DNA of 64,000 nt from Sipunculus nudus (GCA_026874595.1 CM049317.1:47208401-47272400); one strand, 5' to 3'. Counted from the stretch's first letter, positions 34,001 through 46,765 are shown. The notes: generated from the sequence alone by a model not told the origin. Translations and numbers: made by a program.

Positions 34001-37000
34001 ATTATACATATTAACCAATGGGGTTCCTCACTTGAATTACCTTCTAATCAAATTCACAAATATTTTATGAGGTCAGAGGTCACCAGATACACAATGTTTA
34101 TTAATGTTTGTGGTGCTCTTGTTAATGTTATTCATGATCCCATCTGATATGTTAATTGTAACTGTATAGATGCATAAAACAGGATTCATATCTGGTCTCA
34201 TGTATTTCAGTGAATCTTCATGTAATTGCCCATTTTCATAACATTTTTCCATACAAGTTTCTAACTGTGCATGTGTAATTTGTTTCCTACAGCATGTATT
34301 CTTTACTTTCAGACCTAAATTTGGGAAGGTTTACAGTCTAACAAAAGCACAGTTTGCAGAAGAAATTGACAAGGAGAAGCCTCAGGTTACAGTAGTTGTT
34401 CTCTTATATGAAGATGTAAGTACAGAAGTCATCAGTGACAGATTCACTTTTATCTTATATAGCTAATGAAAACAGGAGAAAAGGCTTGAAAGATTTAACT
34501 GTTGGATGTCTACTCATTCATGATACCTCAGACTTGTGATATCACAGTTTTAAACATGTACCTCTTTGAGGACTATACTGATATCTGACGTCAATTAAAT
34601 AAAGACGATACCTTGAACCTGTTAACCGTTTTTTTGACAGTTTTAGCTGCTTAATGTCAGCTAAAACTCTGAAATATTCAGTAAGAGCTAATGTTGTGCT
34701 TTATAAAATGCAAACTTTGTAAGGAAGCCCAAAAAAAACAGAGTATCATGTGTACTTTATTTTCAAAAATGAAAATCATAACATTGATGCAGGAAATAAA
34801 TGAATATATTTATACACTGAAAACCCATGGTACATCACTGTGAGACCAGAGTACGGAATCCAAACAAATTCAGTATAGATTGGGTCTGCATTTTTGGAAA
34901 ATTGTCCATACTGAGTTCAACCTCAATGACTAATAATCCAGCTTCTTTTGTCCTCTCAGAATTCCATAAATAAACACCAGCTTTGCTGATTTCTGTGTGC
35001 CAAGCCTGTTTCATAGCTTTATCAGCACAAGCCAAAAATTACTGAACACCCTCAGTGGCAGCTGATAAAGCAACTGAAGATTGTATAGTCACCATCAAGT
35101 AAAAGGAGCCATCAGGCAGGTCAGATGTTGAAAGCCTTTTGATCTCAGACTGATTACAAAAGTTAACGCTTTGTGCAGCTTATACCCCAAATAACAGAAA
35201 CAAAACATGAGTTATCACACCCACATTAAAGCATGGTTTACACACTGTGGAATTTTGACTCATATGATACCATGTATTGGTTATGAGTTGTCCATATATT
35301 TAGATGAAATGCCTATAATGGACCATGACTCTAGATGGATTATAGAGTTTCAACCTTTTTTAAGCCATTTTTGGTGGCTAAAACTGACTAAAATCTGTTT
35401 TAGCCAGGGTTGTTTTACAGGTTTTATCAGCATGGAAACTAAGACCATGCAACCCTTTCTGGTGGCAAGCCAGACGAACCAGAGTTTTGCAAAGGGTGTT
35501 TTGCCTTTAGTGACTGTTCAACTTTCACACATATGCAACAAACCAACTTTGGTTACAAAGTTTTTCCTATTGTCAAAATTGCTGTGTTATCTAACAGCTT
35601 GTAGATAAACAAGCTCATGCATACATCACAGAGGCTTTTTAAAAACTGCTCTTAAATAGAATACCTGCAGTTCATTAATATAAACAAGGAGTAAGCCAGA
35701 AATCATCAAGTTCTACAGAAAGGGTAATCAAATAGCTGGCTTTAATATCATGCTTTTATTGTCCCTTGCTTCACTGAAAGGGTTTTTCTGTCCGTCATTT
35801 TGTCTGTCTTTCTGTCAGGTTTTCATTTCTGAGCGAGAACTTTCCTAAATCCTGTCCAATTTCATTTAAATTTGGATCAGTAATTGCTCTCATCCATACC
35901 TTGGTTGAGATTGGTTTGGAATGTCTGTCTGAAATTTATTCTTTCTAGCTCAAAAAAACAAAATTATTAAATTTTGTTCCTATTTCACAACCAAAATTGT
36001 GACATGTAGAGACATCTTCATGCCACCATGAAAACTAAACAGCCACTGACATGTGGAGACATCTTCAGGCAAACATGAAAACTGAAACATATTGATCAGG
36101 TAAGCATGAAAGGCAACAAGAGGCAGAAGCAGGGAACTTAAATTCCACAAATTTGCTTTTTTCCTACTTATAGTGTTCTTGTTATTGATTTCAATTAAAA
36201 ACCATATATATTGCCTGTAAAGTGTTTTGGGGTAATATATGGTTAATTGGATCAATATTTCAATGAATTTCTTCTCCTTCCAGAGTAGCCAGGGTTGTGA
36301 TGCCATGAATGGCTGTTTGATGTGCCTGGCAAAAGAATACCCCACAGTGAAATTCTGTAAAATCAGAGCATCTGACGCCAAGATGAGTTTGAATTTTGTA
36401 AGTTAATATGCAGAAGACATATACATACATGTATACATGCATGAAGTATGGGTGTGAACTATATTTCACTTTTTGGGATGGATTGGGACCCTGTTTTAAC
36501 TTTTCTCAATGGGACAGGGACATGTCTCTGTTATTAATTTTTTGCAAATCTGTCAGCTTATGCAATGGTGTGGATTTGTCTATTATCTGTACATTAACCC
36601 ATACTGTCTAAAAAAAAAGACGAGCTAGCATCACCAAATTTATAAAAAAAAATCTGTCATCTAAAAAACTCTTATTTTTAATAGCTTTATTTTTAGCCAT
36701 CTGCATTGACTTAGATTTTATAGGGAAAAAGCTTAAAAAAAAACTTTAAAATTCTTCTTTCCCAAAACAGTCCAGTCAAATTGTTCAATATTTGACAGAA
36801 ATAATCACAGAAACCATCTCTCTCAAGTTTGTTGTGAATGGTTCCAGGTGATTTTTTGCATAGTTACAGGCTGAACACAGTCATATGGCCAAAAAGCATA
36901 CTATAATAACAACCTCAGAAATGGCTAGAGCTGTCATCACAAAATTTTATGCAAATTTTGGTCACATGAATTATCTTGAAATTGAGGTGTTTGTGGGCCC

Positions 37001-39749
37001 AATTGCATTGACCTTTTTTTTGTATGGCCAAAATCATTGTCCTTGAGTTTTGGTAGAGTCATGGAAAGCTGAAGTTGGTCTTGTGGCCAATTAAGCCTAT
37101 ATATAAAACTGTGGGCTGCAGAAGTCCTTTTTTGCAAAATTGTTGTTTCAAACTCTAACATTGGCCAAAAATTAATCTTTGATGGCCTTTGTTCAAGTTT
37201 AGTTAAATGATTTTGGCTGAATTATTGGTCAGTCACTGGGCTGTAAATAGAGCTAGTAGATTCAGACTGAGTTTTGTGGGTATATAAGCAGAGCTGTACA
37301 GGCAACATAAATTTTAATTCTTGTCCATATCCAACTTATGTGTAAGCTAAATCTATGAATAAAATATATCTGTATTCTGATTTTTTTTTTAATTGGCATC
37401 TATTATTATTCTTAACATTTTTGGTAAAAAATCCTATGAATATGTCATCATGAAAAAAAGCATTGTAGCCAAAGTCTTTCAGTATGTAAAAAAGAGATTT
37501 GGCCTAAGGCCAAGTTCCAGTCTGTATCTATTTATAGCTTTGGCAGACTTCCAACTGTAGACTTCCATCTTTGATGGCTTTCTTGTACACAAGACTGGTG
37601 TCACCACTTAAACTGATTTTTGCACAGTGCTTGTCCCTACTTATATCTCAGGAGGGGTTTGATATATCAGCCTAACATTGTACATGTACATACATCTTAG
37701 ATAGTTTTATCATATACAAGACTGGTGGCACCACCTACAATATTTTAACAGTCAGTTTCCTTGCTTATTTCTGCAGAGTGATAAGACATGTCAGCCTAAA
37801 ATTGTGCATGTCCATACATCTGGAATAGTTTTGTTGTACACAAGACTTGTGGCTCAAGCTTCAACAGTTTTGGGGTTTTATGCATCTGTGCACATAGCTG
37901 AAGAGGGTTTTGAATTGAAATTGAGCATGTTCATTCATCTTCGAAGGGCTTTCTCACACACAAGACTGGTGGCACCACTTGCAATCATTTTTGTGTTGTG
38001 TCCATCTATGTCAGTATTTCAGGAGTGACGTTTGTGTATTTGGTGCTTGTACTGGGGTTCAAAATATTAAGTACTTGCATTGTACATGTTCATGTCAATG
38101 TCACTCGTGTAACTGAAAAGTATTGCAGTGCTTTTCAAATAATGGTCAAGCATGTTATCATGGAAGCATTATACCTGATGTATATCCCATTGCACAGGTT
38201 CACATAAGGCCTGGAGGCCTTATTTGTAATGGGCTTGGGACACTGTTATACACTTTCTCTTATGTTATTTAGGACACTGTTATTAACGTTTTCTTACTGG
38301 ATTGGAAAACTTATTCACTTTTCCTTATTGGCTGTGGACACTGTTATTTGTTTTCCCATAAGGGTGTGGACACTTCACTTTTTCCACTGTTACTCCTTTC
38401 TCCTATTATTTTCATAAGAGCATTATAGAGTAAGACATATTTTTTATAGGAAAAGGAATGAGCTTCATGGGAGAATAATAAACCCAGAAATAGTACTTAA
38501 CCTAGTCTGATGTCAAAGGATTATAATTATAATCCTTACTGAAGTAAAAATTACATTCTTATGTAACTTGTAAGGAAAACCTACACTAGTATTTGAGATT
38601 TAAATCAATGTACAATATATTCACAACTATAAACGGTTTAGCAGTTTTTGTCATCACCAACCATCAACTTAAGTAAGTCAATCTCTATTTTTCTGAATAG
38701 CATCCTCAAATAAAGTACTGATTACTTTTAGGTGGCCAATGGCGTTCCAGCTTTACTCATTTATAAAGCGGGTGAACTAATTGGTCGATTCATCAGATTG
38801 ACAGATGAGTTTGGAGAGGATTTCTTTGCTACAGATATTGAAAGCTTCCTCAAGGAGTAAGTTGCTATTTTCCAAAATGTTTCCTTATGGGCAGGTCCAT
38901 GAAAATGAGACATAAACATGAAAATTTCATTTTCCTTTCCAATGCAAGTTTTATACAGGATATATTAGGATAGTCTTATTAGGATATATTTAAAAATTAA
39001 GTTATCTTAAAAAATGCTGGAGATATTTCATTTGCAATTTATGAATTTAAAAAATAATAATTGTTGTAAAAATACTGTATGAGGAGCTAAGAGAAATTCA
39101 AACAGGTGGATATATAAGTTACCTTTTTTGTATACAGTAATCTTTACAATTGTATGAGGAGCTAAATGAACATCAAACAGGTGGATATATAAGTTACTTA
39201 TTTGTATACAGTAATCTTTACAATTGTATGAGGAGCTAAGAGAACATCAAACAGGTGGATGTAAAGTTACCTTATTTGTATACAGTAATCTTTACAATTG
39301 TATTAGGAGCTAAGATAACATCAAACAGGTGGACATTTTTCATGCAGTAGTGGTAGACACACAAAAGGACTGATATTATTTAGTTGATCAATCTTTGAGT
39401 TATGGGTCACATAAAATGTTTGCTGATAATAACACTACCTGTACAATAAATGTGAGATACCATTGAGGGTATTGAATAAATCGGTGAAGATGTGGCATCT
39501 TATAAATGAAGGTTTTATTTTCATAATAATATATCCAAAATAAATATAGTGAATTTAAACTCCTGAACAAAAAGCCAACCACAGTATACAATTACATATA
39601 ACAAATGTAGCTGCTAATATTATCTTTGGCTGGCAGTTCAACCAGTATTTTGACATTTCAGACATGGCTACTTACCTGAGATGGTGACATCATCCATTAT
39701 GGGAGTAAAGCAAGAGAACAACGGTGACAGTGACTTTGAGATTGACTGA
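27909..39749 (+). CDS. PDCL: Phosducin-like protein (PhLP1), seven coding exons, 285 aa
   Basis: Join: 27909-28076, 28557-28682, 33116-33249, 34313-34415, 36284-36397, 38732-38856, 39662-39749. All six introns are GT..AG, and the frame is continuous to TGA at 39747. The protein is a cytosolic phosducin-family co-chaperone. The family binds G-protein beta-gamma and works with the CCT chaperonin to assemble beta-gamma dimers. Visible hallmarks are an N-terminal [19 protein letters not shown] acidic region, the G-beta-gamma-binding helix [12 protein letters not shown] (residues about 62-73), an acidic linker, and a thioredoxin-like domain (about 143-260) with [18 protein letters not shown] and [17 protein letters not shown]. 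It ends in the family's DSDFEID tail. The length is close to the usual about 300 aa. The start was chosen at 27909 because an intron-type acceptor (TTTTGACCATTAG) ends at 27901 and the family begins here. An upstream in-frame ATG at 27867 lies in the likely intron. Confidence 0.96.
28557..28682 (+). CDS. PDCL: PDCL coding exon 2 (G-beta-gamma-binding helix)
   Basis: Residues 57-98, phase 0. Contains [17 protein letters not shown]. Its last 22 bases and the GTAAGTTG donor (28683) are the founding unit of the intron 2 satellite. Confidence 0.95.
28661..32598 (+). repeat. 82-bp satellite in PDCL intron 2, about 48 units, each with an exon-2 end and 5' splice site
   Basis: GT of the donor motif recurs at 28683, 28759, 28841, 28923, 29005, 29087, 29169, 29282 and so on to 32590. 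The usual spacing is 82 bases, with a 76-base first unit and two 113-base units carrying a 31-base internal duplication (about 29190-29250 and 31024-31085). Each unit holds CAGCTGTAGATCATAT (exon 2 end) followed by GTAAGTTG and TAAAGCACTG..CCTGTAATATATAAAGTAGTA.GAGTGTAAC. Variants include GTAAGTAG donors and TCAAAT for TCATAT. The array ends abruptly at TACAGGCTTATACTCTG. Confidence 0.97.
32616..32810 (+). repeat. Dispersed repeat shared with the large inverted arms
   Basis: GTGTCAATA..GGGG..GGTCAATGTATCA..TTCAGA.AATA.TATTTATA.ATTGAAA..TTCCATTTCTGAGTT matches 18735-18915 in arm B (and about 2090-2235 in arm A). It directly follows the satellite. Confidence 0.7.
33116..33249 (+). CDS. PDCL: PDCL coding exon 3
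   Basis: Residues 99-142 plus two bases of 143. Glu/Asp-rich linker ending [19 protein letters not shown]. Acceptor TTGTGTTTTCAG, donor GTAAGC at 33250. Confidence 0.95.
33585..34130 (+). repeat. Dispersed repeat D in PDCL intron 3
   Basis: Starts TTTTATATGCCCCTCTTATAA, then GTATACCCACTGTCTGTCTGTCC. Contains several decayed GATTTTCATGAAACTCA / GAGGTCA.AGGTCAC units about 125 bases apart. A second copy is at 39962-40275. Confidence 0.7.
34313..34415 (+). CDS. PDCL: PDCL coding exon 4
   Basis: Completes residue 143 (Ile), then 144-177. Start of the thioredoxin-like domain, [18 protein letters not shown]. Donor GTAAGT at 34416. Confidence 0.95.
34418..36283. other. PDCL intron 4
   Basis: 1.87 kb, AT-rich. 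A 133-codon open frame at 35207-35608 has no homology I recognise and no splice context. Treated as noise. Confidence 0.6.
36284..36397 (+). CDS. PDCL: PDCL coding exon 5
   Basis: Residues 178-215, phase 0. Contains [16 protein letters not shown], the family's modified thioredoxin active-site region without CxxC. Acceptor TTCTCCTTCCAG, donor GTAAGT at 36398. Confidence 0.95.
36536..38235 (+). mobile_element. Element C copy 1, inside PDCL intron 5
   Basis: Begins GCAAATCTGTCAGCTTATGC, a decayed form of AGCGAACCTGTGAGCTTATG. It runs through TAGCATCACCAAATTT, ATTTTATAGGGAAAAAGCTT and ACAAGACTGGTGGCACCAC units, and ends CCATTGCACAGGTTCACATAAGGCCTGGAGGCCTTATTT. The right end can fold as AGGCCT..AGGCCT. 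No coding capacity. Confidence 0.75.
38732..38856 (+). CDS. PDCL: PDCL coding exon 6
   Basis: Residues 216-256 plus two bases of 257. [16 protein letters not shown] with the cis-Pro-type VPA turn. The donor GTAAGT overlaps a TAA that would otherwise end the frame, supporting the splice. Confidence 0.95.
39075..39345 (+). repeat. 75-bp tandem repeat in PDCL intron 6, about 3.5 units
   Basis: GAGGAGCTAAGAGAACATCAAACAGGTGGA recurs (as GAGGAGCTAA) at 39081, 39156, 39230 and 39304, separated by TTTGTATACAGTAATC blocks. Confidence 0.85.
39662..39749 (+). CDS. PDCL: PDCL coding exon 7 and stop
   Basis: Completes residue 257 (Glu), then 258-285 and TGA at 39747-39749. Ends in the acidic tail GDSDFEID. 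Confidence 0.95.
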
Positions 39750-40942
39750 GCTGATAATCTCACCTTGATCTGTAATCTCTTGAAAGTAAGCAGTTCTGTG
39801 GAGCTGTGAGTCTGGTCATGGCTGCAGGGTCAGCATCTTATCAGTTAGAACAACAGTCCCTTTGTCATATGGTCACTTAGTGACTTTTTGTAAGCTGATA
39901 AGTGGTAAATATAAAAAAATAACATGAAGAAAGTCCATGCTGTGTTTAATATTTATTTTTCAGTTTTATACACCTGTTTATGACAGGACATGTTATGGTA
40001 TACCCATGGTCCATCAGTCTGTCCGTCTAACTTTTAGTGATGCCCTGATAAGGCTTTGATTGATTTTCATGAAACTCATTGTATCAAGTATCAATAAATT
40101 ATCTCACCTTTGTTTGATTATACCAAAATCCATAATGTCCGAGGTCACCTTGCTACTCTGTGGTGTTGTTGTGATAACTAACCAGAAATATGATGGATTT
40201 TCATGAAACTCAATGAAAATATTAACCAATATAATGTCTTGCCTAAGGTCAATTCCCATGAAAATCCTTACATATCACAGTTATGCAGAGCAAATAATAG
40301 CCAAAAGAGAGTACCACCCAGTAGAGGAATCTTTACTGATTAGAAGTATTTTGCATGTAGTCTTTGTTTGGCATTGACTTATTGCAATAACTGGATCATC
40401 AGCTTTATCAATCAGGCTTTATTCTAAAAGGGACTGCTGTTAATTAGCAATATGTCCCAATTTGTCCATAACTGTTATATTAATGTTTTGTGAACATGAC
40501 ACATTGTGACTTCAATCCGATGGCAATCTTGAATTTGAACAAACATTTTAGTTTTAAATATACATTAAATCAGACAGTGATTAATAATTAATGAGTGATA
40601 GAAAGTGAAAAAATTAAAATTCCTACAATGAAGTCACAGTTATTGTATTTATTGATATGTCTTTAAAAATTGACTGAGTGTCACAGGTCAGGGTACTTGT
40701 AAGCAGAGCGTCATGATCATTGGGTCACATTTTCAATTTAGAAATCTTCACATTGTTTTTAGTAATTGTGTAATTTAGTTAGTCATTGTCAATCTGTTCT
40801 GAACTGCAGTTCTTTTAAGTTGAAATAGGTCAGCTTATTTTACTCATTGTTGTGTATATTTATTTATGGTGTATCATATTATTTAAGTTGTATCATTTGT
40901 GTATTGAAGATTTGTCTGTTTATTAAAGTTTTCTATATCCAG
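39750..40942 (+). other. PDCL: Probable PDCL 3' untranslated region
   Basis: It runs from the stop to the first good poly(A) signal. Includes a dispersed repeat D copy (39962-40275). Confidence 0.55.
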
Positions 40943-40965
40943 TGTTCTTTTTGTTATTGAATAAA
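40922..40965 (+). terminator. PDCL: Candidate PDCL polyadenylation signals
   Basis: ATTAAA at 40922-40927 and AATAAA at 40960-40965, about 1.2 kb after the stop, both in T-rich context. Which is used cannot be told from sequence. Confidence 0.45.
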
Positions 40966-41073
40966 TCTTGCGAATACTTGAACTAAAGTAATTACAAACT
41001 CTGAGATAATTGTGCACATTTGGATTATATTGATCCAAAGAGGTGGACATCAACCTATAATGGATTTGTACAG

Positions 41074-41435
41074 TTTTTTTAGCATAGCTGATTGAAAGTC
41101 ATCTGAGCTATAGCGATCATGCCTTGTCCCTCATCCATCTGTCCAGCTGTTAACATGAAACAAATCGTTACTGCTGACCATGGAAGCTTCTAAGTGAATA
41201 TCCATGGAAGTCAATAAATAATCTCCTTGGGAACCTGACATTGGGTCACTACAACCCCAGTTATGAGGCTTGTAAGTATCCCCTAGAAAATATAATTAAA
41301 AATTTGATACAAAAACTTGTTTATCTTTTTATAATTAATGAATGAATCTTGCCTTGACTATTGACCATGACAACTTTTGTCAGTTCCTGAAACCTGGTGG
41401 TGTCGCATGTATTTTTTCAATCTCATTTTTACCAT
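41074..41435 (-). mobile_element. Element A fragment
   Basis: The plus strand reads TTTTTTTAGCATAGCTGATTGAAAGTCATCTGAGC, the reverse of the element A terminal hairpin, then GTCCATCTGTCCAG and the decayed core. Abuts element C copy 2. Confidence 0.75.
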
Positions 41436-44400
41436 TTTTTTTAGCGAACCTGTGAGCTTATGCGATGGTGTGGCGTTGTCCGTCGGCCTTCAGCCGTCGT
41501 CTGTACGTTAACCCATACTATCTTGAAAACGGCATGAGTTAGCATTACAAAATTTTATGCAAAAAATTAGTCATCTAAAAATCTCTATCGGATTTTGCTT
41601 ATTTTTTGGCTAACTGCATTTTCTTAGATTTTATAGGGAAAAAGCTTAAAAACCTTTAAAAATCTTCTTCTCTGAAACTGTTCAGCCAAATTGTCCAATA
41701 TTTTACAGAAATGATCCCTGGAACAATCTCTCTCAAGTTTGTTCGAATGGTTTAATTTCGGTAATTTTTGGCCGAGTTACAAGAAGTTAAACTTAGTCAT
41801 CTGTCCAAAAAAGCATACTTAAATTACAATCTCAGAAACGGTTGGAGCTATCATCACCAAATTATATGTGAATGTTTGTCACATGAGTCATATCTGAACT
41901 TGAGGTATTGGTGGCGCCACCTGCATCAGCCTTTTTTGTATGGGGGTCATCAGTGCCCGTGTCATACTGAGGGCTACAAAAAACTTCTTCTCTGAAACCA
42001 TATGGCCAACTTGTTTAATATGGCACAGAAATGATCTTAGGTTACTGCTTTCTGAATTTTGTTCAAATGATCTCAGTTCAGTGACTTTTGGCTGAGTTAT
42101 GGGAAGCTGAATTTAGTCATATGCCATGACAGCCCAGTTTAGCTCAGTGGCTACAAAGATCTTCTTCTCAAAAACCACTGGGCAGAATTCTTAAATCTCA
42201 CACATTAATTATCCTTAGATGTTGATAATTCAAGTTTGTTCAAATGGTTTTGGTTCAGTGATTTTTAGCCGAGTTATGGGAAGCTTAACTTTCCTATATG
42301 AGTTATAAACCTGCAAAACATTTTTGACTGACACAACTGAGGCTAATTTGTTTAATATTTTACAACGACTGGAGCTAGCATCATGAAATTAAATGCAAAA
42401 AATTAACCATCTGAGAAACACTGCATTTTCTTAGATTTTATAGAGAAAAAGCTAAAAAAACTGTTTAAAATCTTCTTTTCCGAAACGGTCAAGCCAAATT
42501 GTTTAATATTTCACAGAAATAATCTCTTATACCATCTCTCTCAAGTTTATTCAAATGGTTAAATTTGGGTGAATTTTGGCCGAGTTACAGGAAGTTGAAC
42601 TAAGTCATCTGTCCAAAATGGCATACTAAAATGACAATCTCAGAAACAGCCTGAGCTATCATCACCAAATTTTATGCCAGTGTTGGTTACATGAGTCATA
42701 TATGAAGTTCAGGTATTGGTGGCGCCACTTGCATTCATCTTTTTTTGTACCGGGGTCATTGGTCATCTGTATATTAACCCATAATTTCTCAGGAATAGCA
42801 GGAGCTACCATCCCCAGATTTTATGCAATAATTTGTCACATATTATATGTTGTGGGATTCAGCTTATTTTTTTTTTATCTGCATTAACTTAAATTTTATA
42901 GGGAAAAGGCTGAAAAACCTCTAAAAGTCTTCTTCTTGTAAACAGTCCAGCCAAATTGTTCAATATTTTACAGAAATGATCCCAGAGGCAAGCTTTCTCA
43001 AGTTTGTTCAAATGGTTTGCATTTGATGAATATTAGCGGAGTTACACAAATTTGAACTTAGTCATTTTGGCCAAGTAAGCATACTGACATTGTAATCTCA
43101 GAAATGACAGAACCTAGCATTACCAAGAATTGTGCAAATGATGGTCACATGACTCATATTTGAAGTTTCAGATTTTGTGGTGCCACCTACATTGACCTGT
43201 TTTTTATGGGCAAAAACGTCATAACTTTAGCCTCTTTCAGCTTAAAATGTTTATGATGAAACTGTCAAGTTGAATCGTTCAATTTTTCAAAAGAATTAGT
43301 CTAGGACATGTTTCTTTCAATCATATAAGAATAGATTGAGATTGTTGATTTTTGGTTGAGTCATGAAAAGCTTAAGTTGGTCTTATGGCCATTATTATAT
43401 TTATTTCAAACTGAGGACTGCAATAGTGTTCTTCTACAAAATTGTTTAGGTTGCCTTTGTTCAAGTTAACTTGAATGATTTTTGGCAGAATTATTGGACC
43501 TTTAACAATGAAAGGACTGCATCTTTTATTATTATAGATATTTTTGGTAAAAAGTTTATGAATATGTCAGCATGAAAAAAAGCATTTCAGCCAAAGTCTT
43601 TCAGTATGTGTAAACAGATTTACCAACAGGCCAAGATTGTGTCTGTATATTTAAATAGGTTAAGAAACTGCCAACTGTTTCAGATTTGGCAATAGATCAA
43701 GAGTTCATTCAGTGCAGCCAGATAAAGGTCAAGAGTTCAGTCAGTGCAGCCAAGCACAAGGCATGTGATCCCCTCATGGGTGACGTGAACACCTCATGGG
43801 CAGCATGTGATCACCTCATGGGCAGCATGTGATCATCTCATGGGTGTCATGCCCCTCAGGGCTGCATGTGGAGCCAATCTATTTATAGCTTTGGCAGACT
43901 GCCAACTGTATCAGATTAGGCAACAGGTCAAGAGTTCACTCAGTGCAGCCAGGTACAGGTCAAAAGTTCACCCAGTCTAGCCAGGTGCAGGTTATGTGTT
44001 CACTCAGTGTAGTAGCCTGAGCTAGCAAATTTGTCATAGTTCACTCGGGGCAACTGCCTTTCTCACCCAAGCGTGGTCAGCCCTATGCATCGGACTTAAT
44101 GATGTATTGGCTCAATATTCTGACCTGTCTATTTGTCTTTGATGGGTTTTTTGTTCACAAGACAGGTGTCACCACCTACAATGACATTTGCAATATGACA
44201 TATCAATAGTTAATCATAGTTAATTATATCAATAATTAATGATATATCATCCTGAAATTGGGCATATTTATACCTATTGTATTTTAATTATCGTATACTT
44301 GCGTGTACAAGACTGGTGGTGCCACCTACAATAATTTTTTGCACAGTGTGTGTCCCTGCTTATTTCTCAGGAGGGGTTTGATATAGAAGTCTGAACTTGG

Positions 44401-44460
44401 GCATATGTATATATCTGTGATAGCTTTGTTGCATACAAGACTGGTGGTGCCAGCTACAAT

Positions 44461-44835
44461 CATTTTTAGCTCAGCTGACTGTAAGTCAACTGAGGTATAG
44501 GAATGGCGCTTTGTCCGTCGTCCGTCTGGATGTTCGTCCCACCGTTAGCAGGGCACAAATCGTAACAGCTGGTCTTAGAAACTTCTATGTGAACATCGTG
44601 GGAGGTCAATTGAAAATTTCCGTGGAAACCTAAAATTAGGTCACTGCAACCTTTTTCGTTCGAGTTATGGGGCTTGAAAGTACCCCCCAGAATAGTAAAA
44701 AATTGATACAAAACCTCCAATATCTTGATAATTAATGCATGGTTTGTCATGAATCTTGCCTTGCATTTTGACCTTGACTAGTTTTGTCAGTTCATGAAAC
44801 GTTGTGGCACCACTTATATTTTTTCTTATTTTAAC
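44461..44835 (-). mobile_element. Element A fragment nested in element C
   Basis: Starts TTTTTAGCTCAGCTGACTG and GTCCGTCGTCCGTCTGG, and continues with the element A core in reverse (AACCT.AAATTAGGTCAC, TTCATGAAACGTTGTGG). The 94-codon minus-strand frame at 44466-44750 is repeat sequence. Confidence 0.75.
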
Positions 44836-44839
44836 AAAT

Positions 44840-45760
44840 ATTTTTCTCTATATTTACTATAAAATGACAACAATCATGTCAGTTTCTCTACTGTCATTAC
44901 GTCTGGTGTCCTAAACCAGGTGTGTTTATTGATCATAAGTGGATGCCCTATACTAATCACCCTGTCTGTCAGTCTGTCTGTTTGTATGTCTGTCTGTCTG
45001 TCAATCTGTCCATCCACACAAATTAGTTTCCAGATGATAACTCCAGTTAAGTTTGATATATTGGTTTTAAACTTAACTTATAAATGGCCCACCACTAAAG
45101 TAAGAACCATGTTGATTTTGGGGTCCAACGGTCAAAGGTCAAGGTCACAGGACCCATTTCTTTAAAAGGAATGTGTATGCATTTGAAGCCAAACTTTTCA
45201 TTGCAAACCTTCCATTTTCAAGATATTGCTAACCTGCCACTAGGGGAAGATTCTTTTTGATTTTTGGGTCATAGGTCAATGGTCAAGGTCACAGGGCCCA
45301 TCCATTCACAAATTAGTTTATGGATGATAATTCTGCTTTGGATAGACAGACTGGCTTCAAACTTGATTAAATAATGACCAACCACATATGTAAATTCATT
45401 TTGATTTTCAGGGTCCAGCGATCTGAGTTGAGGGTCACAGAAGCCACATCTTTAAAAAGATTGTGGATGCACAGTAAATCAAACTTTTCATCCTGAACTT
45501 TCCAACGTTCACACATGGCTTACTTGCCCAAAGTGAGGAAACCTGTAGAATTTGAGGTTATCTGGTCAGAGGTCAAGGTCACTTTTTAATATTGTTACAA
45601 TAATCCTAATGCTGCAAGCTCAAGGATATTAAGTTCTAAGATTTTTTGGTCACAAGGTCATTGGTTAAGGTCACAGGACTGTCGTTCTGAAAAATTTCTT
45701 TCAAAATATCCTTATAGACAAATTCAACTGAGCGTTGAGACCCATGGGTCCCTAGTTGTG
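44840..45760 (+). mobile_element. Element B copy 1 nested in element C
   Basis: Starts near TAAAATGACAACAATCATGTC, then a CTGTCTGTCAGTCTG run and several GGTCAAGGTCACAGG units. Ends TCAACTGAGCGTTGAGACCCATGGGTCCCTAG, containing the palindrome GACCCATGGGTC. No coding capacity. Confidence 0.7.
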
Positions 45761-45915
45761 TTGTGTGCACCCATGCCAGAATTTCAGAATGTTTCTTATT
45801 CAAAATGTTTAGTACCTGCATTGTTCATATACATGAGAAGTCATGGTCCAGCATTGAAGCATTATACCTGGTGTATTTCCCAATGCACAGGTTCGCATTA
45901 GGCCTGTAGGCCTTG

Positions 45916-46765
45916 TTTCCTTTTGAGACCATAAAATTACAGCAAACATGTCAGTTTCTTAGCTGTGGTTTCATCTAATGTCCTGAAACCTGGTGTTTAT
46001 TGATCATCCCTATAGTAAACACCCTGTCTGTCGATCTGTACGTCCATCTGTCCCTTCACAAATTTGTTTCCAGATGATAAGTTGAGTTTGGATTGGCATA
46101 TGGTTTTACACTTTACTAATGCGTGGCCCACCACTAATGCAAGGACCCTAATGATTTTGGAGTTATGAGATTAAACGTCAGGGTCATAGGACCCAATTAT
46201 TTAAACCAATTTGGAAGCATTTTTAGCCAAACTTTTCATCACAAACCTTCCATCTTCCACATATTGTTCACCTGTTAATAGGGAAAGATTCTTATTGATT
46301 TTTGGGTCCAAGATCAAGGTCATAGGGCCCATCCATAGAAAAATTAGTTTATGGATGATAACTCTGGTTTGGACAGACGGATTGGTTTTAAACTTGTTTT
46401 ATTAATGAGCCACTACTATAAAATCATATTGATTTCTTGGTCCCTAGGTCAAAGATAGAGTTCACAGGACCCAGACCTTTAAAAAGATTGTGGATGCATT
46501 TTAAATCAAACATTTCATCCCACACCTTCCATTTTTGACATAAGGCTTACCTGTCCAAAGTTACGTGTTTAGAGGTCGAGGTCACTGGACCAACTTGTAA
46601 AAGATTTTTACAGAAATCATGGAAAGTTCAAGAATAGTTAGTTCTCAGGTTTTAGGTCACAAGGTAAAGGGTCAAGGTCACTGGATCCACATTTTGAAAA
46701 AGCTCTTAAAATATCCTTATAGTTAAATTCAGCTGAGCATTGAGACCAATTGGTCCTTATTATTT
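45916..46765 (+). mobile_element. Element B copy 2
   Basis: Homologous to 44850-45760: ATGTCAGTTTCTTAGCTG, CACCCTGTCTGTCGATC, GGTCAAGGTCACTGG, ending CAGCTGAGCATTGAGACC. It follows immediately on the end of element C copy 2. Confidence 0.7.

Larger units (their letters stand above)
41441..45915 (+). mobile_element. Element C copy 2, with nested insertions
   Basis: Left end TTAGCGAACCTGTGAGCTTA at 41453. Internal blocks (GGAGCTA.CATCACCAAATTTTATG, ATTTTATAGGGAAAAAG, TTCA.GCCAAATTGTTCAATATTT.ACAGAAAT) repeat about every 300-800 bases. The palindrome GGTGGCGCCACC is at 41910, and a one-change copy at 42719. It is interrupted by element A (44461-44835) and element B (44840-45760). It resumes at TTGTGTGCACCCATGCCAG and ends CAGGTTCGCATTAGGCCTGTAGGCCTTGTTT (45891-45920). 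Confidence 0.75.

Noticed and set aside
35207-35608. 133-codon frame in PDCL intron 4
   Set aside because: No recognised domain and composition like the surrounding intron. A similar-sized minus-strand frame at 35980-36381 shows such frames arise by chance here.
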